Shown one piece after another: positions 17,698 to 26,423 of a stretch of 52,713 bases of DNA (position 1 is its first letter; every line of letters starts with the position of its first letter). Below the pieces are notes generated by a model. That model had not been told where the DNA came from and ran no database searches. It saw only the letters and a list, made by a program, of their open reading frames with translations. The stretch spans positions 1 through 52,713 of the forward strand of contig JAAEZA010000028.1 of the NCBI GenBank assembly GCA_018223125.1. Direction: 5' to 3'. The translations under genes and the position numbers were made by a program. This stretch comes from Paracoccaceae bacterium. GTDB lineage: Bacteria > Pseudomonadota > Alphaproteobacteria > Rhodobacterales > Rhodobacteraceae.

Positions 17698-17782
17698 GCG
17701 GGTGTGGCGGAATTGGTAGACGCACCAGATTTAGGTTCTGGCGCCGCAAGGCGTGGGGGTTCAAGTCCCTTCACCCGCACCA
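17698..17782 (+). tRNA. tRNA-Leu (anticodon UAG)
   Basis: An 85-base cloverleaf. The acceptor stem GCGGGTG (17698-17704) pairs with CACCCGC (17772-17778), the discriminator base is A, and CCA is encoded. The anticodon stem CCAGA/TCTGG encloses TTTAGGT, giving anticodon TAG at 17732-17734. A long variable arm typical of tRNA-Leu and the T-arm GGGGGTTCAAGTCCC... complete it. It precedes tig. No integrase or att-like repeat is nearby. Confidence 0.96.
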
Positions 17783-17853
17783 AAAGATACCCCGTTCCGC
17801 GGGTGTCAGACTATGGCTGACTGGCCCATGACCAGCACGTTGAAGGATGAAAA

Positions 17854-19185
17854 ATGCAGGTAACAGAGACACTTAACGAAGGCCTGAAGCGCGGCTATTC
17901 GATCACAGTCACAGCGGCAGAGCTGGAAGAGAAAGTGAACGCGAAACTGGCCGAAGCACAGCCAACCATCGAAATGAAGGGCTTCCGTAAGGGTAAGGTT
18001 CCGATGGCTCTGCTTAAAAAGCAGTTCGGCAAGTCTGTTCTGGGCGAAGCCATGCAGGAAAGCATCGATGGCGCGATGAACGACCACTTCGAAGCTTCCG
18101 GTGACAAGCCTGCAATGCAGCCTGACGTGAAGATGACCAACGAAGATTGGGTTGAGGGCAACGACGTAGAAGTTTCCCTGAACTACGAATGCCTTCCAGA
18201 GGTGCCGGAAACCGATTTCTCCAAGATCAAACTGGAAAAACTGGTCGCGAAAATCGAAGATGCTGACGTAGACGAAGCGCTCGGCAATCTGGCAGAAAGC
18301 GCTCAGAACTTTGAAGACCGCAAAGAAGGCGAAAAAGCCGAAGACGGTGATCAGGTTGTGATCAATTTCCTTGGTAAAGTTGACGGTGAAGCCTTTGAAG
18401 GCGGCGCTGCGGACGATTACCCGCTGGTTCTGGGCTCCAACTCCTTCATTCCGGGCTTTGAAGAACAACTCGTCGGTGCAAAGGCCGGTGATGACGTTGA
18501 AGTGAACGTTAAGTTCCCAGACGAATACGGTGCAGAGCATCTGGCCGGTAAAGACGCTGTTTTCGAATGCAAGATCAACGCTGTAAAAGCGCCTGCTGCT
18601 GCTGAGATCAACGATGAACTGGCGCAGAAATTCGGTGCGGAAGATCTGGCCGATCTGCGCAAGCAAATTTCCGATCGTCTGGAAGCCGAATATGGCAACG
18701 CTGCGCGTATGGTTATGAAGCGCAAGCTGATGGACGAACTGGCTGCCGCCGTTTCCTTCGAATTGCCACCAACTCTGGTGGAAAACGAAGCCAAACAGAT
18801 CGCGCACCAGCTGTGGCACGAGGAAAACCCTGACGTTCAGGGCCATGATCACCCTGAAATCGAAACAACGGACGAACATAAAGAACTGGCAGAGCGCCGC
18901 GTTCGTCTTGGTTTGTTGCTTGCCGAAGTTGGCCAGAAGCAGGAAATCACTGTTACCGATCAGGAACTGCAACAAGCTGCGATGCAACAAGCCCAGCAGT
19001 ACCCGGGGCAGGAACGTCAGTTCTTCGAATTCCTTCAGCAGAACGAACAGATGCAGCAGCAGATGCGTGCGCCGATCTTTGAGGACAAAGTGGTTGATTA
19101 CATCATCGCCCAGTCCGATGTTTCCGAAAAAGAGACAACCAAAGAAGGCCTGCAAAAAGCTGTTGAAGAGCTGGAAGCCGAATAA
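17854..19185 (+). CDS. tig: Trigger factor, ribosome-associated chaperone
   Basis: Binds near the ribosomal exit tunnel through protein L23 and assists folding of nascent chains. The 443-residue protein has the three usual parts: an N-terminal ribosome-binding domain with the signature GFRKGKVP (43-50), an FKBP-type peptidyl-prolyl isomerase domain (about 155-245, with [19 protein letters not shown]), and a helical C-terminal chaperone region. The tail is rich in Gln, Glu and Met. AAGGATGAAAA precedes the ATG. It lies upstream of clpP-clpX, as in many proteobacteria, and ends at a strong terminator. Confidence 0.97.
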   Translation: MQVTETLNEGLKRGYSITVTAAELEEKVNAKLAEAQPTIEMKGFRKGKVPMALLKKQFGKSVLGEAMQESIDGAMNDHFEASGDKPAMQPDVKMTNEDWVEGNDVEVSLNYECLPEVPETDFSKIKLEKLVAKIEDADVDEALGNLAESAQNFEDRKEGEKAEDGDQVVINFLGKVDGEAFEGGAADDYPLVLGSNSFIPGFEEQLVGAKAGDDVEVNVKFPDEYGAEHLAGKDAVFECKINAVKAPAAAEINDELAQKFGAEDLADLRKQISDRLEAEYGNAARMVMKRKLMDELAAAVSFELPPTLVENEAKQIAHQLWHEENPDVQGHDHPEIETTDEHKELAERRVRLGLLLAEVGQKQEITVTDQELQQAAMQQAQQYPGQERQFFEFLQQNEQMQQQMRAPIFEDKVVDYIIAQSDVSEKETTKEGLQKAVEELEAE

Positions 19186-19210
19186 TCCGATCCCTTTCGG
19201 GACAATTGGG

Positions 19211-19234
19211 AAGGGCGCCGGTGGCGCCCTTTTT
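19211..19234 (+). terminator. Terminator after tig
   Basis: AAGGGCGCC-GGT-GGCGCCCTT followed by TTT: a perfect 9-bp GC-rich stem 25 bases after the tig stop. Confidence 0.9.
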
Positions 19235-19430
19235 GCTTTGGGGCGCAGGACATTTACGTTAACGCAATGTCAAACCTGTGCTGCTAGGGTCGCCTTCACA
19301 GGCTTGTGACTGTCATGCGATTACCGGCCGGCCCAACCGCGGGGAATACGCATTTCACACCTTGAAGCCCTTTAATCCCCGAACTACAGTCACCCGAACC
19401 CAAGACACACAAGATACAGGCCTTCTTAAA

Positions 19431-20060
19431 ATGAGAGATCCCCTCGAAGTTTACGCAAACACGCTCGTCCCTATGGTGGTGGAGCAGACCTCCCGTGGTG
19501 AACGGGCCTATGATATCTTCTCGCGCCTGCTGAAAGAACGGATCATTTTCGTATCCGGTCCGGTGCACGACGGTATGTCCACGCTGATCGTGGCACAGTT
19601 GCTGTTTCTGGAGGCCGAAAACCCCAAAAAAGATATCGCCATGTATATCAACAGCCCGGGTGGTGTCGTGACCTCCGGTCTTTCGATCTATGACACGATG
19701 CAATATATCCGCCCGAAAGTTTCGACACTTTGTGTAGGGCAGGCGGCTTCCATGGGATCTCTGCTGATGGCAGCGGGTGAGCCGGGCATGCGTTTCTCGC
19801 TGCCAAACTCGCGGATCATGGTGCACCAGCCTTCCGGCGGTTTTCAGGGGCAGGCATCCGACATTGCGCTGCACGCCAAAGAGATTCTGGAACTGAAGGA
19901 CCGTTTGAACAAGATCTACGTCAAACACTGCAATCAGGATATTGAAACGGTCGAAAAGGCGCTGGACCGCGATAATTTCATGACTGCTGAAGAAGCGAAA
20001 GACTGGGGCCTGATCGACGAAATCGTTCAGAATCGTGAAAACGAACCTGACGCGCCATAA
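19431..20060 (+). CDS. clpP: ATP-dependent Clp protease proteolytic subunit
   Basis: Serine peptidase that forms the double-heptamer chamber used with ClpX or ClpA. Length is 209 from the ATG at 19431. The catalytic triad is Ser107 (GQAASMGS), His132 ([10 protein letters not shown]) and Asp181 (DRDNFM). The frame is open 51 codons further upstream, but that part is not ClpP-like. The intergenic region 19235-19430 contains CTTGAA at 19361 and CCCC at 19377; their 10-base spacing is too short for a convincing heat-shock promoter. clpX follows after 207 bases. Confidence 0.97.
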   Translation: MRDPLEVYANTLVPMVVEQTSRGERAYDIFSRLLKERIIFVSGPVHDGMSTLIVAQLLFLEAENPKKDIAMYINSPGGVVTSGLSIYDTMQYIRPKVSTLCVGQAASMGSLLMAAGEPGMRFSLPNSRIMVHQPSGGFQGQASDIALHAKEILELKDRLNKIYVKHCNQDIETVEKALDRDNFMTAEEAKDWGLIDEIVQNRENEPDAP

Positions 20061-20120
20061 GGCAGTCTAAGGTATTTATTCACACTTTCCTGTTATCCCT
20101 GCGGCGTGGCATAGCGTCAT

Positions 20121-20137
20121 GTCGCAGGGTGTGCGAC
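20121..20137 (+). other. Small hairpin in the clpP-clpX intergenic region
   Basis: GTCGCA-GGGTG-TGCGAC is a perfect 6-bp stem in the 207-base gap. No T-run follows, so it is not an obvious terminator. It could lie in the clpX leader. Nothing else stands out in the gap. Confidence 0.3.
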
Positions 20138-20267
20138 CAATTTTCAGTGCGGAATATTGGCATTGTACACAGGTAAATTCTGCCATACGGTGGGAAAAAG
20201 CCAGGGTGAACGCTGGTAAAATGTGCCAACTGGCGCGACGTTCGGGCAAAAATAGCGGAGTATAAAG

Positions 20268-21533
20268 ATGGCAAATTCAGGCGGCGGAGACGCAAAAAAC
20301 ACGCTGTATTGCTCTTTTTGTGGCAAAAGCCAGCATGAAGTGCGGAAACTGATCGCAGGACCGACTGTATTTATATGTGATGAATGCGTCGAACTTTGCA
20401 TGGATATCATCCGCGAAGAAGCGAAATCCGGCTTGGTAAAATCCGGTGAAGGTGTTCCGACACCACAGGAAATCTGTCAGGTGTTGGACGATTATGTAAT
20501 CGGTCAGGCGACTGCAAAACGCGTGTTGTCGGTGGCGGTTCACAACCATTACAAACGGCTGAATCACGCTGAAAAGAATTCCGAAATCGAGTTGGCGAAA
20601 TCCAACATCCTTCTGATTGGCCCGACAGGTTGTGGTAAAACACTGCTGGCCCAAACTCTTGCACGCATTCTGGATGTGCCTTTCACGATGGCCGATGCGA
20701 CGACGCTGACCGAAGCCGGCTACGTGGGCGAGGATGTTGAAAACATCATTCTCAAACTGCTGCAAGCATCTGAATACAATGTGGAACGCGCCCAACGGGG
20801 CATCGTCTATATTGACGAAGTGGACAAAATCACGCGCAAGTCGGACAATCCGTCGATCACCCGTGATGTCAGTGGTGAAGGTGTGCAGCAGGCCTTGCTG
20901 AAAATTATGGAAGGCACTGTCGCTTCTGTTCCGCCGCAAGGTGGCCGCAAGCATCCCCAGCAGGAATTTCTGCAGGTGGATACGACCAACATCCTTTTTG
21001 TCTGCGGTGGTGCTTTTGCCGGGCTCGAAAAGATTATCGGCCAGCGGGGCAAAGGCTCTGCCATCGGATTTGGCGCTGATGTGAAAGAGGAAGAATCCCG
21101 TGGTGTCGGTGAAGTGTTCACCGAACTGGAACCGGAAGACCTGTTGAAATTCGGTCTCATTCCGGAATTTGTCGGCCGCTTGCCCGTCATCGCGACACTT
21201 ACCGATCTTGACGAAGACGCTCTGGTCACCATCCTGTCCGAACCGAAAAACGCATTGGTAAAACAGTACCAACGCCTGTTCGAGCTGGAAGATGCGGAAC
21301 TGACTTTCACACCGGATGCGCTTTCTGCGATTGCAAAACGGGCGATTGAGCGCAAAACCGGTGCGCGGGGGCTGCGTTCCATCATGGAAGATATCCTGCT
21401 GAACACCATGTTCGAACTTCCCGGCCTTGAAAATGTTCGTGAAGTTGTCGTTAACGAAGAAGCAGTACGCCGCGAGGCAGAGCCTCTTATCGTTTATGCG
21501 GACGCAGAGGGTGAAACCGCCACGGCGAGCTAA
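20268..21533 (+). CDS. clpX: ATP-dependent protease ATPase subunit ClpX
   Basis: AAA+ unfoldase that delivers substrates to ClpP. The 421-residue protein starts with a C4 zinc-binding domain (Cys15, Cys18, Cys37, Cys40). Walker A is GPTGCGKT (119-126), the pore loop is GYVGED (152-157), Walker B is VYIDEVDK (181-188), and the RKH loop is [15 protein letters not shown] is the ClpP-docking (IGF-type) loop. Sensor motifs, including the [11 protein letters not shown] segment, are intact. GGAGTATAAAG precedes the ATG. The gene ends at a strong terminator. Confidence 0.98.
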   Translation: MANSGGGDAKNTLYCSFCGKSQHEVRKLIAGPTVFICDECVELCMDIIREEAKSGLVKSGEGVPTPQEICQVLDDYVIGQATAKRVLSVAVHNHYKRLNHAEKNSEIELAKSNILLIGPTGCGKTLLAQTLARILDVPFTMADATTLTEAGYVGEDVENIILKLLQASEYNVERAQRGIVYIDEVDKITRKSDNPSITRDVSGEGVQQALLKIMEGTVASVPPQGGRKHPQQEFLQVDTTNILFVCGGAFAGLEKIIGQRGKGSAIGFGADVKEEESRGVGEVFTELEPEDLLKFGLIPEFVGRLPVIATLTDLDEDALVTILSEPKNALVKQYQRLFELEDAELTFTPDALSAIAKRAIERKTGARGLRSIMEDILLNTMFELPGLENVREVVVNEEAVRREAEPLIVYADAEGETATAS

Positions 21534-21555
21534 GCCGCAATTGGAATTAATGATT

Positions 21556-21587
21556 AACGGCGGGGTATTCCCCGCCGTTTTCGTTTT
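21556..21587 (+). terminator. Terminator after clpX
   Basis: AACGGCGGGG-TATT-CCCCGCCGTT followed by TTCGTTTT. A perfect 10-bp stem 23 bases after the stop. Confidence 0.92.
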
Positions 21588-21685
21588 AGTGATAGAAAAA
21601 ACATCAGTTTCAATGCGTTCCCGTTTGCAAACCGCCGTTATTTTTGATCATTCTCGTCCTGTGTCGAAGAGTTTGAAAGCCCCCC

Positions 21686-22504
21686 ATGCCACGCCATTTG
21701 GAAACCATCACCCAATCCAGACTCTTTGTAGAGCCGTGGTTAAAGCCTGCCACAAGCCGGTTGCCCGGTGTGAACCTGCTAAATTGGGATGACTGGTTAT
21801 TGGTGGATGATGCGTTTGACCAGCAAATGGAGTATCGCGATCACCTGCTGTCCGAAAAACGTGCGGAGGTGTTCGTCTCAAATCCCATAGCGGAGGGCGC
21901 GAAGAAGGAACTGCTTCGCAAGATTTGTAACAATCTGGATTCCAAACAGGGTTACACCGTCACATCCGGCCGTGTGACACGGCCCGACGGTATCACTGTG
22001 CCACTGGAAGATGACGATGCGCTGGTTACGGCGGGAAGGCTCGTCCAGCAGGATTTTTGCCTTCTGGAGCGTGGAGAGCACGAACATATCCTTCGCGCCG
22101 GTGTTCTGTGTTTTCCGTCAAGCTGGCGTCTGGCCGAGAAGATCGACAAGCCTATGTCGGCAATCCATATTCCGGTGCAAAGCTATAGCCCCGAGCTTGC
22201 GAAACGGGTCCAGAGGATTTTTGACAATATCGGTGAAAACAATCCGGTGTGGCGTGCAAACTATCTGTATTACGCGACTGCGAACCTTTTCCAACCCAAT
22301 CGGGAATCGGGTATCGATTCCAAAACAGGAAATTGGGTGAGGGTAGAGCGCCAGTCGCTCGTTTACCTGCCGGAAAGTAAATATCTGGCCTTTGGCATCC
22401 ACACCCATGTCGTACCGATTTCCTCTTTCAGTGCGGAAGAGAAAAAAGTGTTCCTGGAGGCTTGGGGCAACCACAAACACTACGCCGTCAGCGGGTCAGC
22501 ATAG
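21686..22504 (+). CDS. DUF3445 / haem-dependent oxidative N-demethylase alpha-type protein
   Basis: A 272-residue protein matching the DUF3445 pattern: VQQDFCLLERG, VLCFPSSWRLAEK followed by AIHIPVQSY, then NPVWRANYLYY, and a late RVERQSLVYLPES segment. The family includes the haem-bearing alpha subunit of a four-subunit oxidative N-demethylase of dimethylamine metabolism (HDOD). The beta, gamma and delta partners are not next to it. It stands alone after clpX and overlaps by 17 bases the end of a convergent ABC permease gene. The family call is fairly secure; the substrate is unknown. Confidence 0.82.
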   Translation: MPRHLETITQSRLFVEPWLKPATSRLPGVNLLNWDDWLLVDDAFDQQMEYRDHLLSEKRAEVFVSNPIAEGAKKELLRKICNNLDSKQGYTVTSGRVTRPDGITVPLEDDDALVTAGRLVQQDFCLLERGEHEHILRAGVLCFPSSWRLAEKIDKPMSAIHIPVQSYSPELAKRVQRIFDNIGENNPVWRANYLYYATANLFQPNRESGIDSKTGNWVRVERQSLVYLPESKYLAFGIHTHVVPISSFSAEEKKVFLEAWGNHKHYAVSGSA

Positions 22505-23327
22505 ACCCCAGCCGGAATTTTACCTTCGGCGGTTCGGCCATGTGCCTGTTCAGGCGTTTGCTGACCAAACCGAAAAAGCCAACGATCAGCAGTGTGAAGA
22601 ACACAAAATAAACTGCGATAATCGGGTAGGGCACGAACGGGTTGAACGTGGCTTCAGCGAAATAGCTTGCATAATAAAGCCCGTCCGCTTCCCTGCGCCA
22701 TGCAGGGAAACCGGAAAAGAACACCAGCGCAGTGGAGTGAAACAGGAAGATCGCTTCGTTGGAATAAGAAGGCCATGCCAGCCGGAGCATGGTTGGAAAA
22801 ACAATGCGACGGAACTTTTTGAATCCGGCCATGCCGAAAGCATCTGCTGCCTCTATATCGCCGCGCGGAATGGATTTCAGGGCGCCGGTAAAGATCTCGG
22901 CGCTATAGGCAGAGGTGTTGAGGAACAGCACGACAGTTGCCCCGAGCCACGCCTTGGTGAGCCAACTGGTGCTGGCTGTCAATGTGGCGAAGCCCAAGGG
23001 GATCTCGATCCCGACACGGGGGAGTTGGACAAACAGTTCGTAAGCAAAGAAAAACTGGATAAACAGTGGCGAGCCGCGGAAGACGAACACAAAAAAATCC
23101 GCAGGTAACCGCAGATAAGCAGGGCCATTGACCCGTGCGAAAGCAAGCGCGGTTGCAAAAACAAAGCCGAACAGGATGGCGACCACAGCGAAATATACGT
23201 TCCACATCATGCCGCTTCCGATCAGGATGATCTGATCGCAAAGCGTGATGTCGGTTTTTGGTAAAAGCCGTTCGCCAAAGCCGACGGAACGGAAGGCATA
23301 GGCGGAAAAGGACTCTGCGCAGCTCAT
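22488..23327 (-). CDS. Amino acid ABC transporter permease, HisM type
   Basis: A 279-residue inner-membrane permease of the polar amino acid family. About five to six hydrophobic segments are visible. The cytoplasmic EAA loop reads EAADAFGMAGFKKFRRIVFP, and VFRGSPLFIQFFF in the N-terminal half is a hallmark of HisM/HisQ-type proteins. The start ATG overlaps the stop of the preceding permease by four bases, so the two are co-translated. Its 3' end overlaps the convergent DUF3445 gene by 17 bases. Confidence 0.93.
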   Translation of the reverse strand: MSCAESFSAYAFRSVGFGERLLPKTDITLCDQIILIGSGMMWNVYFAVVAILFGFVFATALAFARVNGPAYLRLPADFFVFVFRGSPLFIQFFFAYELFVQLPRVGIEIPLGFATLTASTSWLTKAWLGATVVLFLNTSAYSAEIFTGALKSIPRGDIEAADAFGMAGFKKFRRIVFPTMLRLAWPSYSNEAIFLFHSTALVFFSGFPAWRREADGLYYASYFAEATFNPFVPYPIIAVYFVFFTLLIVGFFGLVSKRLNRHMAEPPKVKFRLGSMLTR

Positions 23328-24178
23328 TTCGCCACCGCCATTCCACGGGATGCCCGCGCAAACACCCTGTCAAACACCCGCTGGCTGATCCAGGTTAACA
23401 GCAGGTAAAACACCAAGAGCGCACCGAAATACCAGATCCGCCAGTCCGGATGGGGGTAGGCATATGCCTGCGTTTTCATACCGCCCAGTTCTTTGGCCCA
23501 ATACACAATATCCTTGATCCCGAGCAGAAACAGCAATGGTGTCGCTTTGATTAAAATCATCCAGAGATTGGACAGTCCGGGCAGTGCATAGACCCACATC
23601 TGTGGCATGTGAATACGCCAGAATGTCTGCCGTTCGGTCATCCCGAAGGCACGGGCGGTTTCAAGTTGCCCTTTGGGAACCGCTGCCAGTGCGCCGTGCA
23701 GCGTATTTGCTGTGAAGGCCCCGAAAACAATGGCGAAAGTAATGACAGCAAGGGTAAAGCCCCAGGCTTCGTGCACCCATTGGGGCGACGGCCCGAGTGG
23801 CATCTTGGCCGCCTGACAGACGACGAAATCGTTTCCCTGATAGATCGGGGCAACAACCTCCGGACATTTTACCTTGTGACGCAGAACCTCAACCGCCTGA
23901 TCCAGCGCGATCGGAAAGAACAGGAAGAACACGATATCGGGCACACCGCGCACAATCGAGGTATAACCAAGTCCGATCCAGCGAAACGGGGCGAACCCCG
24001 AACGGCGGGCCAGAGCGCCGACAAAGCCGAGAAAAAGGATCGGCGGCACCGCAGCAGCGAGCAGCGCAAGAACGGTCAGGATGCTGTAATACATCGCCGC
24101 GTGTTTGGGTGTGGTCAGATAACACGACAGCCATTTCAGGTCCTCGATCGCCTTGGGATCGGCGCAAAATTCAAACAT
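23324..24178 (-). CDS. Amino acid ABC transporter permease, HisQ type
   Basis: A 284-residue permease paired with the downstream one. YTSIVRGVPDIVFFLFFP corresponds to the conserved RGxP segment, and the EAA loop is ETARAFGMTERQTFWRIHMP. A roughly 35-residue insertion around residues 95-135 (with two cysteines, CPEV and VCQAAK) is larger than in HisQ. The N-terminus (FCADPKAIEDLKWLSCYL) precedes the first membrane segment. It begins 72 bases after the binding-protein gene, beyond an intervening hairpin. Confidence 0.92.
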   Translation of the reverse strand: MFEFCADPKAIEDLKWLSCYLTTPKHAAMYYSILTVLALLAAAVPPILFLGFVGALARRSGFAPFRWIGLGYTSIVRGVPDIVFFLFFPIALDQAVEVLRHKVKCPEVVAPIYQGNDFVVCQAAKMPLGPSPQWVHEAWGFTLAVITFAIVFGAFTANTLHGALAAVPKGQLETARAFGMTERQTFWRIHMPQMWVYALPGLSNLWMILIKATPLLFLLGIKDIVYWAKELGGMKTQAYAYPHPDWRIWYFGALLVFYLLLTWISQRVFDRVFARASRGMAVAK

Positions 24179-24210
24179 CTTTCGCGGCCCCGTGCACCTG
24201 AAGGAAAGAA

Positions 24211-24243
24211 AAAGGGTAGGGTGGACAATGACTTGTCCACCCT
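24211..24243 (-). terminator. Hairpin with T-run between binding-protein and permease genes
   Basis: AGGGTGGACAA (24218-24228) and its exact complement (24233-24243) enclose a 4-base loop. On the minus strand the stem is followed by ACCCTTTTTC. Placed between the binding-protein gene and the permease genes, it probably acts as a leaky terminator or 3' stabiliser that keeps the binding protein in excess. Confidence 0.8.
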
Positions 24244-24250
24244 GAAGGGT

Positions 24251-24976
24251 TTACCACTGAGGCGCGTCGCCTTCGAACCATTTCGCCAGCATGGTGTTAA
24301 GCGTACCGTCGGCTTTCATCGAGTCGATTGCCTTGTTTAGCGTGGCTTTCAGTTCTGTATCGCTCTCGCGAAGGCCGATACCGATGCCGCCGCCAATGGC
24401 TACATCTTCACCGATGAATTCCAGCATACCGTTGCTTTCGGCCACGATCGGCACGAGATAGTCCTTATCGGCCAGAACGGCATCGGCTTCACCATTGCGC
24501 ACAGCGGCGACGGTTTCATCCGGCGTGGCAAATTCTACCAGCGTTGCACCCATTTCGGACACATGGCCTGCCTGAATGGTGTTGGTTTGCGCCGCAATAA
24601 TCGCGCCGGACAGGTCAACATCCATTCCCGCCGCGCCAACAAAGGCGGACGGGGAGGGCGGGTAATATTCGCTTGAGAAATCAATGACTTCATCTCGCTC
24701 CGGGGTGACGGACATGCCGGCGATGATGGTGTCATAGTTGCCTGAAACAAGGTTCGGAATGATGCTGTCCCAGTCATTGGTGACCCATGTGCATTCCAGT
24801 TCGGCACGTTTGCAGATCTCATCTCCCAACTCCCGCTCGAAGCCGTCAACTTCGCCGGCATCGTTAATGAAGTTATACGGAGGGTAGGCGCCCTCGGTTC
24901 CCATACGGATCGGATCCGCTACAGCGTTTCCGGCTGCCAGTGCAGATAATGCGGCTGCAAGTACTAGTTTTTTCAT
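24251..24976 (-). CDS. Periplasmic amino acid-binding protein
   Basis: A 241-residue family 3 extracellular solute-binding protein. The signal peptide is MKKLVLAAALSALAAGNAVA with likely cleavage before DPIRMG. GTEGAYPPYNFIND, DGFERELGDEIC and DTIIAGMSVTPERDEVIDFS are characteristic of lysine/arginine/ornithine-histidine type binding proteins. The specificity is likely a basic or polar amino acid but is unproven. AAGGAGAAAACG is a strong ribosome-binding site. It lies between the ATPase and permease genes of one operon. Confidence 0.93.
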   Translation of the reverse strand: MKKLVLAAALSALAAGNAVADPIRMGTEGAYPPYNFINDAGEVDGFERELGDEICKRAELECTWVTNDWDSIIPNLVSGNYDTIIAGMSVTPERDEVIDFSSEYYPPSPSAFVGAAGMDVDLSGAIIAAQTNTIQAGHVSEMGATLVEFATPDETVAAVRNGEADAVLADKDYLVPIVAESNGMLEFIGEDVAIGGGIGIGLRESDTELKATLNKAIDSMKADGTLNTMLAKWFEGDAPQW

Positions 24977-25005
24977 CGTTTTCTCCTTGTTGGTCTGCGA
25001 CCCGT

Positions 25006-25779
25006 TTAGTGAGTTGAGCTTAGGAATTGCTGCAACCTCGTTGATTTTGTATTTCCGAATACCTCATCCGGGGGGCCTTGCTCTTCGATAACCCCCTGAT
25101 GCAGGAAAACTACGTGGCTCGCAACATCACGGGCCATCTTCATATCATGGGTAACCAATAGCATGGTGCGGCCTTCCGCGGCGAGGTCTTTGATCACGTT
25201 AACCACTTCCGCCTCCGTTTCCGGATCAAGCGCCGAAGTCGGTTCGTCAAACAGCATGGCCGTGGGTTCCATCGCCAGCGCGCGGGCAATAGCAGCACGC
25301 TGTTGTTGCCCGCCTGAAAGCTGGGACGGGTAACGATCTGATTTATCCCCGATACCCACCTTGTCGAGCAGGCGCTGCCCGAGTTCGATTGCCGCATTTT
25401 TCTCGGAACCAAGCACAGTTACGGGCGCCTCGATCACGTTCTCAAGTATTGTGAGATGGGACCAGAGGTTAAACTGTTGAAAAACCATAGAAAGATTGGT
25501 TCTGAACCGCCGCACCTGATCTTTGTCGGCGGGCAAGCGGTTGTGAGAGGAATTTTTCCAACTGACAGGTTCACCCGCGATGACAATGTCACCTTGCTGG
25601 GCCGTTTCCAGCAGATTGACGCAACGCAAAAGTGTGCTTTTACCCGATCCGGAAGAACCGATCAGGACAATGACATCCCCCTTGCAGGCGGTTAAGTCGA
25701 CCCCTTTGATTACCTCAAGATCACCGTAACTTTTGTGGATATTCCGAAGCTCGATCACGGGCGCGGCAGAATCTGTCAA
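25006..25779 (-). CDS. Amino acid ABC transporter ATP-binding protein, HisP type
   Basis: Cytoplasmic ATPase driving the importer, 257 residues. Walker A is GSSGSGKST (41-49), the Q-loop lies at VFQQFNLWSH (99-108), the signature is LSGGQQQR (154-161), Walker B is MLFDEPTSALD (175-185), and the H-switch is His211. The start appears to be TTG at 25779. No in-frame ATG precedes the first strand, and a TATAAT box (minus strand, 25796-25791) lies only about 11 bases upstream, so the transcript would have almost no leader. It is the first gene of the importer operon. Confidence 0.93.
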   Translation of the reverse strand: MTDSAAPVIELRNIHKSYGDLEVIKGVDLTACKGDVIVLIGSSGSGKSTLLRCVNLLETAQQGDIVIAGEPVSWKNSSHNRLPADKDQVRRFRTNLSMVFQQFNLWSHLTILENVIEAPVTVLGSEKNAAIELGQRLLDKVGIGDKSDRYPSQLSGGQQQRAAIARALAMEPTAMLFDEPTSALDPETEAEVVNVIKDLAAEGRTMLLVTHDMKMARDVASHVVFLHQGVIEEQGPPDEVFGNTKSTRLQQFLSSTH

Positions 25780-25899
25780 GACGAAGGTCCATTATAACCA
25801 GTTTTAAGCGCCCCAAATTGTTATATGAAGCGCAATAAGTCAATTGGTAGAAGCAGGTTTCCTTCTGGTCAATCAGCAGATTCTTTTCCGTCACACCTG

Positions 25900-26376
25900 C
25901 TATTTTTCTGCGGGCCTTCGCCCTGACGGGAAACCTGCCTGCGTAAGTGCATTAAGGATCGAATGGCGCAGCTGGCGTTTGTCGACTTTTCTTTTCGCAA
26001 TATAGTCTACGCAACCGGCCTTGAACGCCGAAGCCACCACATCGCCATCCAGATCACCGGCGATAAGAATGGGCGATGCATTTGCATTGTTTTCGTATTT
26101 TTCCAAAATCTTCAACGCTTCCAGCCCATTGCCTTCCGGAAGCCGGTAATCAATGAAAACAATATGAAATTTTGACTCCTGGATGAGTTTTTCAAATGCA
26201 ATCAGTGAAGCACAACACGTAAACTCAATAGGAAGGCCGGTATGTTTGGCAATCCGGCGCAGCCGTTTTCGATCAAAATTACTGTCATCCAGAATCAAAG
26301 CCTGAACAATTGCTTCATTTTGGTAAACTAGGGGAGCTTGGTCTTCAGATTCTAGGGCGAAATCGTCTGCTGGCAT
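25900..26376 (-). CDS. Single-domain response regulator with altered switch residues
   Basis: A 158-residue protein consisting of a receiver domain plus about 20 extra residues at the N-terminus; no output domain. The acidic pair is Asp30-Asp31 (LILDDS), the phospho-acceptor is Asp76 (FIDYRLPEG), and the conserved lysine is Lys128 (YIAKRK). The usual switch Thr/Ser after the fourth strand is replaced by Ala106-Gly107 (PILIAGD), and the proline after the lysine is Arg. CGGAGATCTATTA precedes the ATG. It lies 47 bases after a histidine kinase gene and is probably its partner, acting by protein contacts. Confidence 0.88.
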   Translation of the reverse strand: MPADDFALESEDQAPLVYQNEAIVQALILDDSNFDRKRLRRIAKHTGLPIEFTCCASLIAFEKLIQESKFHIVFIDYRLPEGNGLEALKILEKYENNANASPILIAGDLDGDVVASAFKAGCVDYIAKRKVDKRQLRHSILNALTQAGFPSGRRPAEK

Positions 26377-26423
26377 TAATAGATCTCCGTTTGGGCAAGT
26401 AACGCAATATTGCCCGCAGATCT

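Noticed and set aside
17698-17782. tRNA-Leu as a possible integration site of a mobile element
   Set aside because: No integrase, no duplicated tRNA 3' end and no compositional change follow it; housekeeping genes continue directly.
17806-19155. 449-codon open frame antisense to tig
   Set aside because: The product is Phe/Leu/Val-rich without family features, and the sense strand is an unmistakable trigger factor. It is a by-product of strong codon bias.
19361-19381. Possible heat-shock (RpoH) promoter of clpP: CTTGAA with CCCC downstream
   Set aside because: The spacing between the two elements is about 10 bases, too short for known RpoH promoters.
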